Source: Argopecten irradians
Lineage: Eukaryota; Mollusca; Bivalvia; Pectinida; Pectinidae
Direction of reading: 5' to 3'
NCBI RefSeq assembly: GCF_041381155.1
Contig: NC_091134.1
Coordinates: 38,833,338 to 38,897,337, forward strand
Length of the DNA: 64,000 nucleotides
Shown here: positions 1 to 11,217 of the stretch, in pieces
Numbering within the stretch: the stretch's first letter is position 1
Layout of the letters: each line of letters opens with the position of its first letter
Position numbers and translations under genes: made by a program
The notes under the pieces: generated by a model
Databases searched by the model: none
What the model was told of the DNA's origin: nothing
Seen by the model: the letters and a program-made list of their open reading frames with translations, nothing else

Positions 1-71
1 ACAAAACTATGACGTTACAATGCATTATGGCGCGCAAAGGCATACACAATGTTAGTGAAATATCTGCGACA
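1..71 (-). mobile_element. BEL/Pao element, 3' LTR (cut by window edge)
   Basis: These 71 bases match the outer part of the repeat at 5439-5509 with one mismatch. On the minus strand the repeat starts TGTCGCAG, the expected TG start of an LTR. The rest of the 3' LTR lies left of the window, so its target-site copy cannot be read. The near-identity of the two LTR copies points to a recent insertion. Confidence 0.85.
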
Positions 72-3000
72 TACTGGGGCCGGCAAAAGTGCATTGATTT
101 AATAAGGTTACGAAACTAAAGTTATTGTTCGCGTTGTGTAATTTTTTATGATTTGGTCAGTCTCTCACTTCTTCTTGGTTCCTTTACATTTATTTCTAAA
201 GGAAACAGTTTTGTGATTGGTCTGTTAGTTCTCCCGCTACGTGTTTTCACTATAGCAGCTCTCGCGTGTCCGTCGCCTCCAATGATAAGGTCCTCCACTA
301 CTCCCAATTTCCAATAGATCCGTTTTGTATCGTCGTGAATTTGTACCACATCACCAATCTTAATCGTTTCTTTGACGGTACCAGATGCGCGTTGGAATTC
401 TCGTAGAGATGTGAGATATTCCTTCTTCCACCGTGTCCAGATATGTTGCAGTATTTCCGTTTTACGAGAATACTGGTTGTTTAAAGTTACATGTGAAACT
501 GGCCCATGAGGAGTCTGTCTTTTATCGGGATACACGGGTGATGATATTCTGCGTCCGTAAAGTAAGTGTGACGGAGTGAGTGGTTCTGGATCTCTGTTGT
601 CCACGGACACGTGTGTTATAGGACGGTCATTGATGATCATCTCGACTTCTGAGATGAGTGTGGATAACTCCTCCACAGTAATGTAGGCTGATCCAAGTAC
701 TTTGAATATAGTTGTTTTGACTATTCCTATTAAACGTTCCCAGAACCCGCCAAACCAAGGGGCTCTCTTTGGGATGAATTTCCACTCTGTTCCATGCTCT
801 TGTAGTTTTTCCTTAACAACCCGTGAATTTGTAATGGATTTAACTGTCTCCGCCGCAGCCAAAAAAGTCGTTCCATTATCGGAAATCATTGTTTGTGGGG
901 TAGACTTCTTGCTGACAAAACGACGAAAAGCCATAATGAATGAATCCTCGGTCAAATCTGACACAATTTCAAGATGTATGGCACGTGTACTAGCACAAGT
1001 AAATAGGCAAATGTACACCTTTTTGTCCCTCGAATTCTTCATTTTCACATGTATAGCTCCGGTAAAATCTACTCCTGTAACTGTAAATGGTGTCTTTCAA
1101 TCTGTCTTTAGGTAGTGGTGGCGGGTCTGGTGCAAGAAAACTTTTCCCTGTCACTTTCCTACACGGAACACATTTGCGTAGACAATTTCGTACTTCTTGT
1201 CGAATGCTTGGTATCCAAAACTTCTCCCTCAATGTCACGATCGTTGCCTCTGGTCCACAATGCAGATTCCGTCGATGTGTATCTTCTATAATGAGTTTAG
1301 TAAACGCATGTGACTTGGGTAAGAGGAGAGGAAACTTTGTGTCGTCCGGTAATGGTGCGTTATGTATCCTACCTTGATATCTGATCAATCCATTGGAATC
1401 CATGAACAACTTTAACTGTCTGATTAAGTGGTTCCGTTTAGTGTTGTTCAAACTTTCCTTTACATCTCCATAGCTTTCTTGTTGGACAACTTTGATCCAG
1501 TATTTTGACGCCTGGTTTAGTTCCTGCGAAATGATGTCGCCACAGATCCGATCATTTTTGCTCTGTCTACAGTTGTTTGCGAACCGAAGTATGAAAGCAG
1601 TGATCCGTAGCAGTTTCTGGTAAGAACTGTAGTTCGATAGGGTAAGGATATGAGGTACTGCTTGTTCACATTCCTCTTGTTGAATTTCCTCCTCTACCCC
1701 GTGCTCTTTGACCTGCGAGATCATCAATTTTGTCGTGCTATTTGGGTCCCATATAGGCCATTCGGGTTGATTAATTATCCACTTAGGTCCATGAATCCAT
1801 AGTGGATTGTCCAACAACTCTTTGGCTGATATCCCCCTTGTTTGGAGATCCGCTGGATTACTGTTTGTGGGTACATATCTCCATGAATGTTTTCCCGTCA
1901 GTTCTTTTATCTGTGTCACTCGGTTTGAAATGAACTTTTTCAGCGGTTTATCCGATTTCAACCAGTGTAGCACTATCTGACTGTCACACCAAAGTGTTAT
2001 TAAGTTTGTGTTTAACACTGATTCAAAGTATTCTGCCAACTGAACACCAATGACTGCTCCCAAAAGTTCCATTCTTGGTAGGGTAGTTTCTTTTAAAGGT
2101 GTAACACGGTTCTTGGATAATAGAAGTGTTGAATTCTCGCCGTTCACCAAGTAAGCGCATGCTCCGTATGCATGAGGACTAGCATCTGTGAAGATGTGTA
2201 ACTGACTAGCTCTAATATCCTGTTGTTGAGGAATATATCTCGCGACGTTCAGGCTAGTAGCAATTCTTAATTCATCGCTCACAATCTTCCATTTTTCTGT
2301 CACGTTTTCAGGCAATTCCTGATCCCATGTATAGTTATGTTTCCATAATTCCTGCATAAATATTTTTCCTCTTATGGAAACGGGGCTCAGAAAACCTAAG
2401 GGGTCAAAAATCTTTGACGACTGACTGAGTATCTCTCTCTTGGTCAACTTGTCAGGCGTTGTTAGTTGTAGACATGGATATCCTAATGTATTACTGTCAA
2501 CGTTCCATCGCATCCCTAAGATTTTGACATCTTTTGTTGAGTCCTCAACTTTGTCTGATTGAGCTTGATCCTTAAGTTGAGTACTATCTGAATTCCAACT
2601 ACGGAGATTAAAACCGCCTTTCTGTAGTAAGTTGCGAGACTCTTGGTAAAATGACAGCAAAGTATTCTCATCCGTGAAGCTATTGAGTACGTTGTCTACA
2701 TACAAGCTTTGCTTTAATGTAGTTGTGCAGCTGTATGGCCGTTACCTTGGAATAATTTCAACAAGGTTGCGTTGAGAATAAAAGGTGAGCACGTTGCTCC
2801 AAACAAAACTACATTGAACCGATATGTAACGATCTCACTGTTTTGATCTGTGTAATCCTTAAGCCAGAAAAAGCGGGTGTAGTCCCTGTCTTCCTCATCA
2901 AGCCCGACTTGTAGGAATGCATTTTCAATATCCGCTGTAACTGCATACTTGTTCATCCGGAAGTTTGTCAGTAAAGTTGTAAGGTTGTTTAACTGCGGAG

Positions 3001-5352
3001 CATTCGTTTCAAGACAATCGTTCAGACTTGGTGATCCTTTGGATTCCTTGCAGCTGCAGTCGAACACTATCCTTATAGGAGTGGCGAGTGAATCTTTCTT
3101 CACTGCGTGGTGAGGTATGTAATGAACATCGTTCTTTCCATCATCATCGTTGATCTCTTCTATAAAGCCTTTCTCTTTCTGATCTTTAATGATACTGTCA
3201 TATACCTGCATCATTCCTGGTTTTTTTTTTAGACGTTGTATAACACTCTTAAGTCTCAGCTTAGCAATAGTTCTATTTGTAGGAAGCTCAAAATGATCCT
3301 CTTTCCATGGTAGCCTTGCGATAAATCTGCCATCTTTGTGTATGATCTTGTTATCCTGATATTCCTGTAGTTTAGTGTTAGCTCCGATGTATTTCGTATC
3401 CGGAATGTCTTCAATTTCCCAGAATTTCGTCAGGTTGACTTCTTCGTCTTTATGCTCAGTCAGGACCTTGTATACCCCTATGTTTGTTGACTTGGAGTTT
3501 CCGTTACTAGGACCCGACAATAGATAGCCAAGCTTAGATTGTACAGCTGTAGGTCCGTTACCGCGAACTACATGGTCCATGATGAAATTCCAGTAATAAT
3601 CCGCTCCTGTCAGAATTTGTATTTCAAAAGAGGTATTTCCTGGGCCTTTGTGAGCGAGTTGTAAATTGCGAAGATATTTTAATTCCTTTACCTCCGAAGA
3701 ATGCGTCTGTAACGGTACGCCGATGTTAGGGACGACTAAAGCCTCTATGGGGATACGTTGGTTGTTTACGCCGATGACGAACAGACGAACTTTATCCAGG
3801 TTGCGAATTTCGCCGTTTGTCGAACCAAATCCAGATAAGTTGAGAACTTCTGTACCTATCGTTTTCACGGCAAGCCGGTCTGCCATTTGTCTAGTAACAA
3901 ATGACCGTTGTGATCCTTCATCAAACATTATGTTCGCGTCACATCCTGTTCCGTTCGTGGATTGTACTTCAGCTACTGCCGTTTTCAATAAAATGTGAGA
4001 CGCTGTAGGTGTCGCTGAATGCATAGTGATTACCTCTGATTTAATTGGTTCTGATGTCCGCGTTGTATGATTAATGTTGTCCTTTGGACATACACTAGTG
4101 TGGTGTCGACGCTGGCAATTTTTGCATGACTTTTTCGAATTACAATCGGCCACTTTGTGTGATCCCAGGCAGTTGTAACACAGTTTGTGTTCTTTCAAAA
4201 TTTTCATCTTTTCCTCACGATTTAAATCACAGTTTACAGGGGCATGTATTCCTTTGCAATACGCACACGGTCTTGAATTGATATCGAACTTTAATTGCTT
4301 TGCTGATACTGAACTATTGGTTGACTTCCGCGAGGTACGATTACCGTTGTTACCGTTGCCGTTGGTGAGAAACGTAGCAGTAGGCCTAGTTGTTGTGTCG
4401 GGTTCACGTTCTATTCCGAAATTTGTTGAATCACGAATGCATATTTCTTGTTTGATACTCTCTAGTAATGAATGTAAATTCCAGTGGTCATTTCCGTTCT
4501 GACGCGTAATATCCATGAGAAAATCACGAGGTAGTTTCCTAAGAATGATGGGTACTAGTAGGGCCGAATAAGATTCCGCGTGGGTACCAAGAGATTCGAG
4601 ACTTCGAATATAGGTTTCCGTCTTGTCTAAATAACTACGTAAATCTACAATGTCTCGTGGAGCCGGTAATTCTACTAAGTTTTGCATGTATGCGTTCACG
4701 ATTTTGTGATTCTGTCCATACCTCTCAACTAAAACATCGATTGCCTGTCCGTAATTAGTGTTCGTCAGTGTAAAACCGGACACTGCCTGAAGTGCCTCCC
4801 CACGCAAAAGTGAGCGAAGATAACTAAACTTGTCAACATTTGATAAACACACTTTGTTGTGAATACTGCTTTCGAAACAGTACCCAGAAAGTTTGCCAAT
4901 CAAGAAGATTTCCCGAAAATGTGGGTAGGTCTAGCTTTGGTAATTTATGGCTGTTGTTTGATAATGGAATGTAATCCGGGGCGTTAGCATTGAGACTCTG
5001 ATTCAAAACCCGTGTAAACGTTGGACGTTCTCTTCCCATTGTATTTGTCAAAAGCATTAGAATGTTCTTTAATCTTAAGATTTAAGTTAATCATATACTC
5101 ATCTGAATCCTCTATCTCTGTTCCGATGTCTTCATCCTCTGTCATCGCATTCAGTATCTGATCATCTAGTTTCTTAAGTAGATTTCTCTTTTCCGTTAGA
5201 GTCCTCACGTATTCTTCCAGCGTAGCTTCATCAAAATTGCAACCTTCCGAAATCTTCCTCAATATTTCAGTTGCAGCACCCCGATGTCCCGTACGAATCG
5301 ATTTTAACTTTCCGAGTTCCATTTCGTTGACCCGATGATCACGGCACCAAAA
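72..5352 (-). mobile_element. BEL/Pao LTR retrotransposon, internal gag-pol region (fossil)
   Basis: The minus strand carries a BEL/Pao-type gag-pol in the usual order. Gag lies at about 4.0-5.3 kb and ends in CCHC-like zinc knuckles near 4.1-4.3 kb. Next come an aspartic protease region with a DEGSQ-type motif near 3.93 kb, reverse transcriptase (near 2.7-3.2 kb, including a YVDN box), RNase H (FTDAS motif near 2.2 kb), an HHCC-type integrase zinc region near 1.2-1.3 kb, and the integrase core and C-terminal part (about 0.15-1.1 kb). The leader next to the 5' LTR reads TTTTGGTGCCGTGA, a plausible primer-binding site. The coding capacity is interrupted about four times, so the copy is broken, although its LTRs say it is young. 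The BEL/Pao assignment rests on domain order and motif style; a search against retrotransposon libraries would settle it. Confidence 0.92.
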
Positions 5353-5509
5353 TGTTGTGCGTAATGAGAGACTTGAAAAAGCCGTGTTAGTTCATGGTTT
5401 ATTCGTTCTACAAGTAATAACGTTACAAACGTGACGTCACAAAGCTATGACGTTACAATGCATTATGGCGCGCAAAGGCATACACAATGTTAGTGAAATA
5501 TCTGCGACA
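5353..5509 (-). mobile_element. BEL/Pao element, 5' LTR
   Basis: On the minus strand this runs from TGTCGCAG at 5509 to about ACAACA at 5353, giving an LTR near 157 bp. It contains an AATAAA-type signal near 5400. The outer 71 bases repeat at 1-71. The inner edge is inferred from the CA end directly before the TTTTGGTGCC leader. The flanking acatt (5510-5514) also occurs in the uninterrupted paralogous intron at about 6778, so it is a good candidate for one copy of the target duplication. Confidence 0.8.
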
Positions 5510-5636
5510 ACATTCTAACTTGGATTGATTCATAAGAAGGCCTTTGTCGATCTAGCACTGAAATTGTTCAACCATACTTTCCCTAAAACTAAAATCTGTG
5601 CAAAATGTAATTATTTTTAATCAAAAATTGACATAG

Positions 5637-5767
5637 GAAAGGCATGTCCTTCAACACCAACAAATGCATGTAAGGACGACTCTGTGTTTTTAGAGGTGTG
5701 TGTACCTGTAACAACGGTTACTATGACAGCTATGACTCGTCAGCTAATAGTGGGATGTGTACGGAAA
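5637..5767 (+). pseudogene. Gene 1 six-cysteine module exon A1, frameshifted
   Basis: The exon is bounded by acatag and gtaagt and aligns with the intact module exon at 5912-6055. It begins in phase 1 and reads KACPSTPTNACKDDSV. One base is missing about 50 bases in, relative to its sisters. Beyond that point the third to sixth cysteines (CTCNNGYYDS in the sisters) are only found in another frame. The length of 131 bp is not a multiple of three, so including the exon would throw the next exon into an early stop. Skipping it would keep frame, because the neighbouring exons are phase 1-1. The same lesion is in its duplicate at 6905-7026. Confidence 0.75.
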
Positions 5768-5911
5768 GTAAGTCAGGCTGACTAACGAACAGTTAGATCA
5801 CAAAGAGTAAATAAAATTCGCTGCCTCGGAGAAGTCTCCTTGTCCTATGTACATGATATGAAAAATAAGCTAAAATTGCATCTATATTAAATCAAAATTC
5901 TTTCAAATCAG

Positions 5912-6055
5912 GACTAAATCCAGGAGTATCATGTCCAGTATCACCAACAAACGCCTGTAAGGACAGCTCTATATGTATTGGTGGTGTGTGTACCTGTAAC
6001 AATGGTTACTATGACAGTGATGGTCCATCAGCCAATAACGGGATATGTACTCTAA
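5912..6055 (+). CDS. Gene 1 six-cysteine (EGF/EB-like) module exon A2
   Basis: A 144-bp exon, phase 1 at both ends, with acceptor tttcaaatcag and donor gtaagt. It encodes one extracellular module starting GLNPGVSCPVSPTNACKD and continuing CTCNNGYYDS...NNGIC. The six cysteines are spaced C-x7-C-x5-C-x4-C-x-C-x16-C, which fits EGF-like folds and also the EB modules common in molluscan secreted proteins. The close CxC pair and the GYYDS segment recur in nearly every module of this cluster. Such modules normally form three disulfides and act in binding or as structural repeats outside the cell. The ligand is unknown. The exon belongs with 6278-6400, 7171-7314 and the tail exons that follow. Confidence 0.88.
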
Positions 6056-6277
6056 GTAAGTCAGATATATGTAAAAGCTTTGCATCAAATAATGAATGTC
6101 ATTCAGGGAAACAATTTTTCAATAGCAACTGACAATTACGAACAGAAAAGATCTATGTATGGAATTTATATCTTTGGATTTATATGCTCATAGACAAAGA
6201 AATCCTAGAACAGTTTTGCAAGATATTTTCGTCTAGTAAACTAACTGCTGTTTAACTCAGTGTAACTTGTTCCCCAG

Positions 6278-6400
6278 AGATCCTTCCCGGGGAGTCCTGT
6301 AACAACATCGCCAATGAATGTACAGCCTTGTCTACCTGTAGTGGGGGTATATGTACCTGTAACACAGGTTACTATGACAGTGGTGATACATGTGAATCAA
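6278..6400 (+). CDS. Gene 1 six-cysteine module exon B
   Basis: A 123-bp exon, phase 1-1, after the acceptor ttgttccccag and before gtaagt. It encodes EILPGESCNNIANECTALST followed by CSGGICTCNTGYYDSGDTC. Cysteine spacing is C-x6-C-x5-C-x4-C-x-C-x10-C, shorter between the last two cysteines than in the A2 type. It is the same module type as the array exons at 41.6-49.1 kb (EIQAGE...GCTG...NEC), so gene 1 and gene 2 share a common ancestor module. It lies between the two copies of the segmental duplication and has no second copy in the window. Confidence 0.88.
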
Positions 6401-6904
6401 GTAAGTAATGAAAGTAAATATATAACTTTAAACATAAAATTGCATATGTTGACTCTGAAGCAAAACCTCTTTCACATTCTTACGGATGCGACGCCGGTTT
6501 AACACGGTCGAAAAATTACCATGAATGCATCATTACGGATAATTTTCGTCCGTGCGAAAAACTTCTACATGTTTGTTTCTTCTCCGGGAACAAAGTGACA
6601 ATTGTTTATTGTCTTTGATCAATCAGTAAAGGTGCATGCAATCATGATTTAGAAATGAAAAAAAATGACAGATACTGCATGTATGTTGAAGTTTCTGTTC
6701 TAGATGTTTTGCGATCCAACCAAAGCCGAATACAACCTTAATATACTAGTCATATTGGTATATATATATATAGGAATACATTCTAACTTGGATTGATTCA
6801 TAAGAAGGCCTTTGTCGATCTAGCACTGAAATTGTTCAACCATACTTTCCCTAAAACTAAAATCTGTGCAAAATGTAATTATTTTTAATCAAAAATTGAC
6901 ATAG

Positions 6905-7026
6905 GAAAGGCATGTCCTTCAACACCAACAAATGCATGTAAGGACGACTCTGTGTTTTTAGAGGTGTGTGTACCTGTAACAACGGTTACTATGACTCGTC
7001 AGCTATTAGTGGGATGTGTACGGAAA
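6905..7026 (+). pseudogene. Gene 1 module exon A1', frameshifted duplicate
   Basis: A duplicate of 5637-5767 with the same one-base loss, plus a deletion of nine bases (one AGCTATGAC unit) after GGTTACTATGAC. Splice borders acatag and gtaagt are kept. At 122 bp it is again out of frame. Because both copies share the frame error, it arose before the duplication, or it reflects an exon already being skipped. Confidence 0.75.
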
Positions 7027-7170
7027 GTAAGTCAGGCTGACTAACGAACAGTTAGATCACAAAGAGTAAATAAAATTCGCTGCCTTGGAGAAGTCTCCTT
7101 GTCCTATGTACATGATATGAAAAATAAGCTAAAATTGCATCTATATTAAATCAAAATTCTCTCAAATCAG

Positions 7171-7314
7171 GACTAAATCCAGGAGTATCATGTCCAGTAT
7201 CACCAACAAACGCATGTAAGGACAACTCTGTGTGTACTGGTGGTGTGTGTACCTGTAACAATGGTTACTATGACAGCGATGGTCCGTCGGCCAATAACGG
7301 GATATGTACTCCAA
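7171..7314 (+). CDS. Gene 1 six-cysteine module exon A2'
   Basis: A 144-bp phase 1-1 exon, duplicate of 5912-6055. It encodes GLNPGVSCPVSPTNACKD then NSVCTGGVCTCNNGYYDSDG and NNGICTP. All six cysteines are intact. Against its twin, several differences change amino acids in the third-to-fourth cysteine loop (SSICIGG to NSVCTGG). This is the last module before the C-terminal tail: its final base joins CT of the exon at 8750 to make a Thr codon. Confidence 0.88.
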
Positions 7315-8749
7315 GTAAGTCAGATATTAACATTCATAGTAAGACCTTTATATACTGATCACTATGTTATATTATTTTTTTTAGTTTAAATGAAATGAAT
7401 TAGAGAATTAATAACTGTCATTTTTTTCCATTATTTGAGGTAAATCTATTTATTAAATTAGTTCTTATTTGTTTGTTTGATATTATGTAAATATTAATCA
7501 CAAAGATGTTGATATCCTTATTCTTATTAATTCGATGTAGACCTGTTACTGCATGCCAAAATATGTTCGCGGTGACTTAATTTCGCATTTTAATGGCTTG
7601 AAATAATTCAATGGTAGATTAATTTTGCGACATATTTTTATTTTGATATTACAATGTGTGTTTTTATCAGTGATAACTTACAATTTTTTATTGGCGAATA
7701 TAAAATTATAAATGTTCATTACTTAAATATATATTTACTATATACATCGATTTTCCATATTTTTTCTTGATGAACTAAATAATTTACCATGTTTTTTTCA
7801 AAATCAAATGTAATAAATAGTATTTGTGATTATTTTGTCTATTATTTTAGTTTTTTCAATGTATTGTGCCATAAGTTTGTGGTTGTTGCTCTTTCCATAT
7901 CGTACAAAACATTTTATAATTATTTAATCTTTGCCACACCTGTATTGCCTTTGCTTTACCTATATAGCAATAACAAGACGCCTAACACTGATATATCATG
8001 TTTTCATAGTTGATACATTTAGTTGTATTGGTTTTATGACTCATTTTATGATTTTTTATTGTCTTTTGTTTTTGTCCTTTGTGATTGTATGTTTTTCATC
8101 ATTAATTGGAATCTATTATATAGACTTGATCATTTGAAACCGTACATGAACCATGTATTAATTGTATGGCTAGTTAATTTACTTTGTTATAAATATTCAT
8201 TTATTTCTTGTCATTTGGGCTATGATAACTTGAGATAAATGCATGTTTTTGAGATGTGCAGATTTATATTTAAGATTTTTGTCATAATTGTCGCTATACG
8301 ATGTCCCACAAAAGACAACAATTTCAGTGATTTATTCAAATATATGTATAACATTTAACAACATGCTTGCATTGGTATATTTTATCACTTTCTTATTTTA
8401 TCTTTTGTTCACACATGTCAGTATATATCACATGTTGCTATGATTTTAATACTCAAATAACGAATTATCTAATGTGTTGCATACTCTCGATAAAACCATA
8501 AATTAATGTTTCTATTGCATTTTTTCTCATAACTTATTAATGTGATTTTAAAAACAATAATTATGTTATTCCTACCTGTTGTGATTATTTTGTTACAACA
8601 TAATCATGATTAAGGTCATCTGGATAATATAACAGTTCTGAAATAAGTACATTTTAAAAATAAGTAGACATCTCAGCATTTTGATCAGTACTGTTCATTT
8701 ATTACAACAATGCCTTCTAAGTCGTCGGCGAAATAGTGATTACTTCCAG
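7315..8749 (+). other. Gene 1 intron, AT-rich
   Basis: About 1.4 kb of strongly AT-rich sequence. I see no module exon, repeat border or conserved frame. Its end is a good acceptor, gattacttccag. Confidence 0.6.
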
Positions 8750-8838
8750 CTGACAGCACCAACAAAACATCTACCATATCCACCAAGCATGACGGAGGAT
8801 ACCCAATGGAACTCGGTATGGATGCCTTTCAAATCAAG
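8750..8838 (+). CDS. Gene 1 C-terminal tail exon 1
   Basis: An 89-bp exon entering in phase 1 and ending in phase 0 (AAG before gtaaga). It encodes DSTNKTSTISTKHDGG then YPMELGMDAFQIK. The Ser/Thr-rich start contains an N-glycosylation sequon (NKT), as expected of an extracellular linker. There is no cysteine. The frame was chosen because only this one both accepts the phase-1 end of the preceding module and joins an open frame through the next three exons. I do not recognise the domain. Intron 8839-9451 shows nothing else. Confidence 0.65.
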
Positions 8839-9451
8839 GTAAGATTTAATATAGTGTACACCAGATTTCTATGAAATTGTACGTTTTGTTTTAACATGTT
8901 TCATTGTAATATCTTATATACATTAGGATAGGACATAACTTGAAGCCCTTTCATTTCATTTTTGTATTCCTCCAAATTGAAGAGTTACATAAATTAAACA
9001 TTGATGAAACAAACAATAATGAAAATAACCAAAATCACGATGTTTATAGTGTCACACTGAATCTTTGTATATGGTAATATATAATCACTTTCGATGCTGA
9101 CGACCAAACTTATCAATCAACATCAAGAAAGAAAAATAACTGAGAAAGACCAATTAGCATGCAGAATGACCAAAAGTTTTAGCATTAGAGATTAAAAATA
9201 GCAGCGCCATAATAAAAACTAATAATAATAAAGGTGAAAAGGCAATAAATAGTGTATGAAGGACAGCATTAATTCAGCTTTGGCAATGAAAAATAACAAC
9301 ACCATAAGGGACACATATACTATACCTTAAAGTTGGATAGTATCGAAAAGTCTGTCTAAAATATCCAATTGATTTAACCCCATAACGTTTGATACATTCA
9401 GGGTCAAACGATATTTCCATATATCTTACTATCTTGTGACTTTTTCCCTAG

Positions 9452-9551
9452 CCTTTCAGTGGAGGTACTGAAGATGCTGGAGGGTACACCTGCGTTCAGG
9501 GAAAGGCATCTGGTTTTTGGCTCAAGCTACCATTCTTCTTTCCGTTTCCAA
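9452..9551 (+). CDS. Gene 1 C-terminal tail exon 2
   Basis: A 100-bp exon, phase 0 to phase 1, acceptor tttttccctag, donor gtaata. It encodes PFSGGTEDAGGYTCVQGKA followed by SGFWLKLPFFFPFP. The second half is a short, strongly hydrophobic, aromatic- and proline-rich stretch, too short and proline-broken for a clear membrane helix. One cysteine could pair with those in the next exon. A second possible acceptor (ctttcag, ending 9458) would break the frame and was not used. Confidence 0.65.
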
Positions 9552-9654
9552 GTAATACATGTATGTGTAGTTATTTTGTTTTTAATTAAGATATCAGTGG
9601 GAGATACGAGCACAATATCTGGCTGAGTTTTGTTTATTTATAATACCAGCTCTA

Positions 9655-9885
9655 TACTTATAGCTATTCGCCCTTCACCTAACCTAACCGGCGGGGGCTC
9701 GATCCTGACATGGACGTGAACGGGTGAGAGGTTACCTGTCCGATCACTTGGGGTTTCTTCGGGCACTGTCGTTTCCTCCCACTCTAAGATCCATCGCGTG
9801 ATTACATCCTGGCCATCGAAGGTGATTTCTTTAAGTTATATATGTATTGTTTAGCAATTGATGTAAATTAAATAAACTTCATAAA
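9655..9885 (+). mobile_element. tRNA-derived SINE copy in gene 1 intron
   Basis: It contains a degraded tRNA-like head (gctattcgcccttcacc, then a B-box-like ggctcgatcctg) and a conserved-looking central part (ggggtttcttcgggcactg, tttcctcccac) seen in other molluscan SINEs. Borders are approximate. It lies in the sense orientation of the gene, between tail exons 2 and 3. Confidence 0.6.
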
Positions 9886-10216
9886 ATTATCGCACCTTTT
9901 TAGCAGATCGCTTTATAATCATCTTTAATATTGATAGATTTTGGTAGGAAATCCAGATTGGGCAGCATATAACAACGTCTCATAATGTAATACCTATAAA
10001 TGTACACGTGTGTAGTTCAAAATAGCATGAAGAGGCTAATATCTGCTGGGGGGACATCTAAACCTATAGCTACGACATAGAAATTCTACACAGGTCTATT
10101 TAATTTGGCGCCCATTTATTATTATACAATCAAAAAAATATCATTTCAATAACTCAATAACAAAAAATCTACACAAGAGAAGATGGTTAACAAGACTAAT
10201 ATATGTTTAATTTCAG

Positions 10217-10294
10217 TTCCAAATCGAGGCATTGGCACCATAAACGTCTTTACTTCTGAATCATTTCATTGCTGCTCTGAGAATAAACCGAATG
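10217..10294 (+). CDS. Gene 1 C-terminal tail exon 3
   Basis: A 78-bp exon, phase 1 to phase 1, acceptor gtttaatttcag, donor ggtatgc. It encodes IPNRGIGTINVFTSESFHCC followed by SENKPN. The other two frames meet stops, so the reading frame is well determined. It carries a CC pair that could form disulfides with the single cysteine of exon 2. Intron 10295-11071 is AT-rich with nothing notable. Confidence 0.65.
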
Positions 10295-11071
10295 GTATGC
10301 TTTCTTCAAACTGAAATATTAGTGAAGGGACATATATATCAAAAGTGTTCAAGTTATATGTGCCGTATTTTTCATACTCGCGAATCAAGATGAGCTTTTA
10401 ATATGTTATTCATTACCAAAAGTAACCATCATTTTGAGAATTACACTACTTTCAATCCATAGGTTTTGATTTTACCAGCACATATAAGAGCTGAAAATGA
10501 TTTTTGGCAATACTGCCAAGAATCATGATATTTACACCTATAGTGAATTGAAATGAGTACATACAGTCAGATCATGAAGCCAAATTGTGGTCTACAATTT
10601 CATTTCAAATTTTTACAGTGTTATTAGTAATTGTAAAGTGATATCTGCAGGTATGTTTCCATCTAAACATACATAACGCATAAAATACAACAACTTTACA
10701 GTATATAATGTATGTGTTGTAGCTATTATTTATAAGGCATCTGAAGTCATTTGAATGACTTTCACAGCTTAATTCATCAAACCTTGTGGTTTTCAGTAGA
10801 TTAATGAAGAAAAAATCACATGTCAGATTTTTTGTCCAGTTACGGCACATATAACTTTAACAATACGTAATTCAACCAAGGACTTGTATACATATGCTTG
10901 TTAAAGGCGCAAATCGTTGTGTACACGTATCATAAAAACAACAGGATTCCAAACCACAAAGTAAGTTTTTATAAGGAGAGTACTTGATTTGGGAAACCGG
11001 ACGGAAATGCAACTGCCTTCTGTAATTATATCTTAACTTATTTTTTCAATTCTTTTGTTTATGTTTTGCAG

Positions 11072-11097
11072 ACTGGGGAGCTAGAAGAAACAGATAG
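11072..11097 (+). CDS. Gene 1 terminal exon with stop
   Basis: After the acceptor tttatgttttgcag, the sequence completes the open codon to Asp and reads WGARRNR then TAG at 11095-11097. The basic tail has no anchor signal. With tail exons 1-3 it makes a consistent chain of phases (1-0, 0-1, 1-1, 1-stop), the main support for the whole tail. A possible alternative terminal exon in the same phase lies at 14329. Confidence 0.65.
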
Positions 11098-11217
11098 ATG
11101 AGAGCTTATGACTGATGACATTACGATTAGCTTTCGTTACAAAATCCTACTACTTATTACTGCATCGTTTTCATGACGTCATAATTATGCTCACAAATAA
11201 ATAAATATATCAAATAA
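11098..11217 (+). terminator. Gene 1 3' UTR with poly(A) signals
   Basis: Overlapping AATAAA hexamers occur at 11196-11205 and another at 11212-11217, about 100 bases after the stop. They give a plausible end for the gene 1 transcript. The cleavage site cannot be fixed from sequence alone. Confidence 0.6.

Larger units (their letters stand above)
5510..6075 (+). repeat. Segmental duplication copy 1 (two module exons plus introns)
   Basis: This block, starting acattctaacttgg, is repeated nearly base for base at 6777-7331. It carries one frameshifted and one intact six-cysteine exon. The BEL element abuts its left end, so the rest of this copy lies left of the window. Confidence 0.85.
6777..7331 (+). 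repeat. Segmental duplication copy 2
   Basis: Near-identical to 5510-6075, with a 9-base shortening inside the first exon and a few substitutions. Its left junction ggaatacattctaac shows the sequence before BEL insertion. Confidence 0.85.

Noticed and set aside
702-1377. Plus-strand frames across the left end
   Set aside because: They are antisense to the retroelement's pol region on the minus strand and show no motifs of their own.
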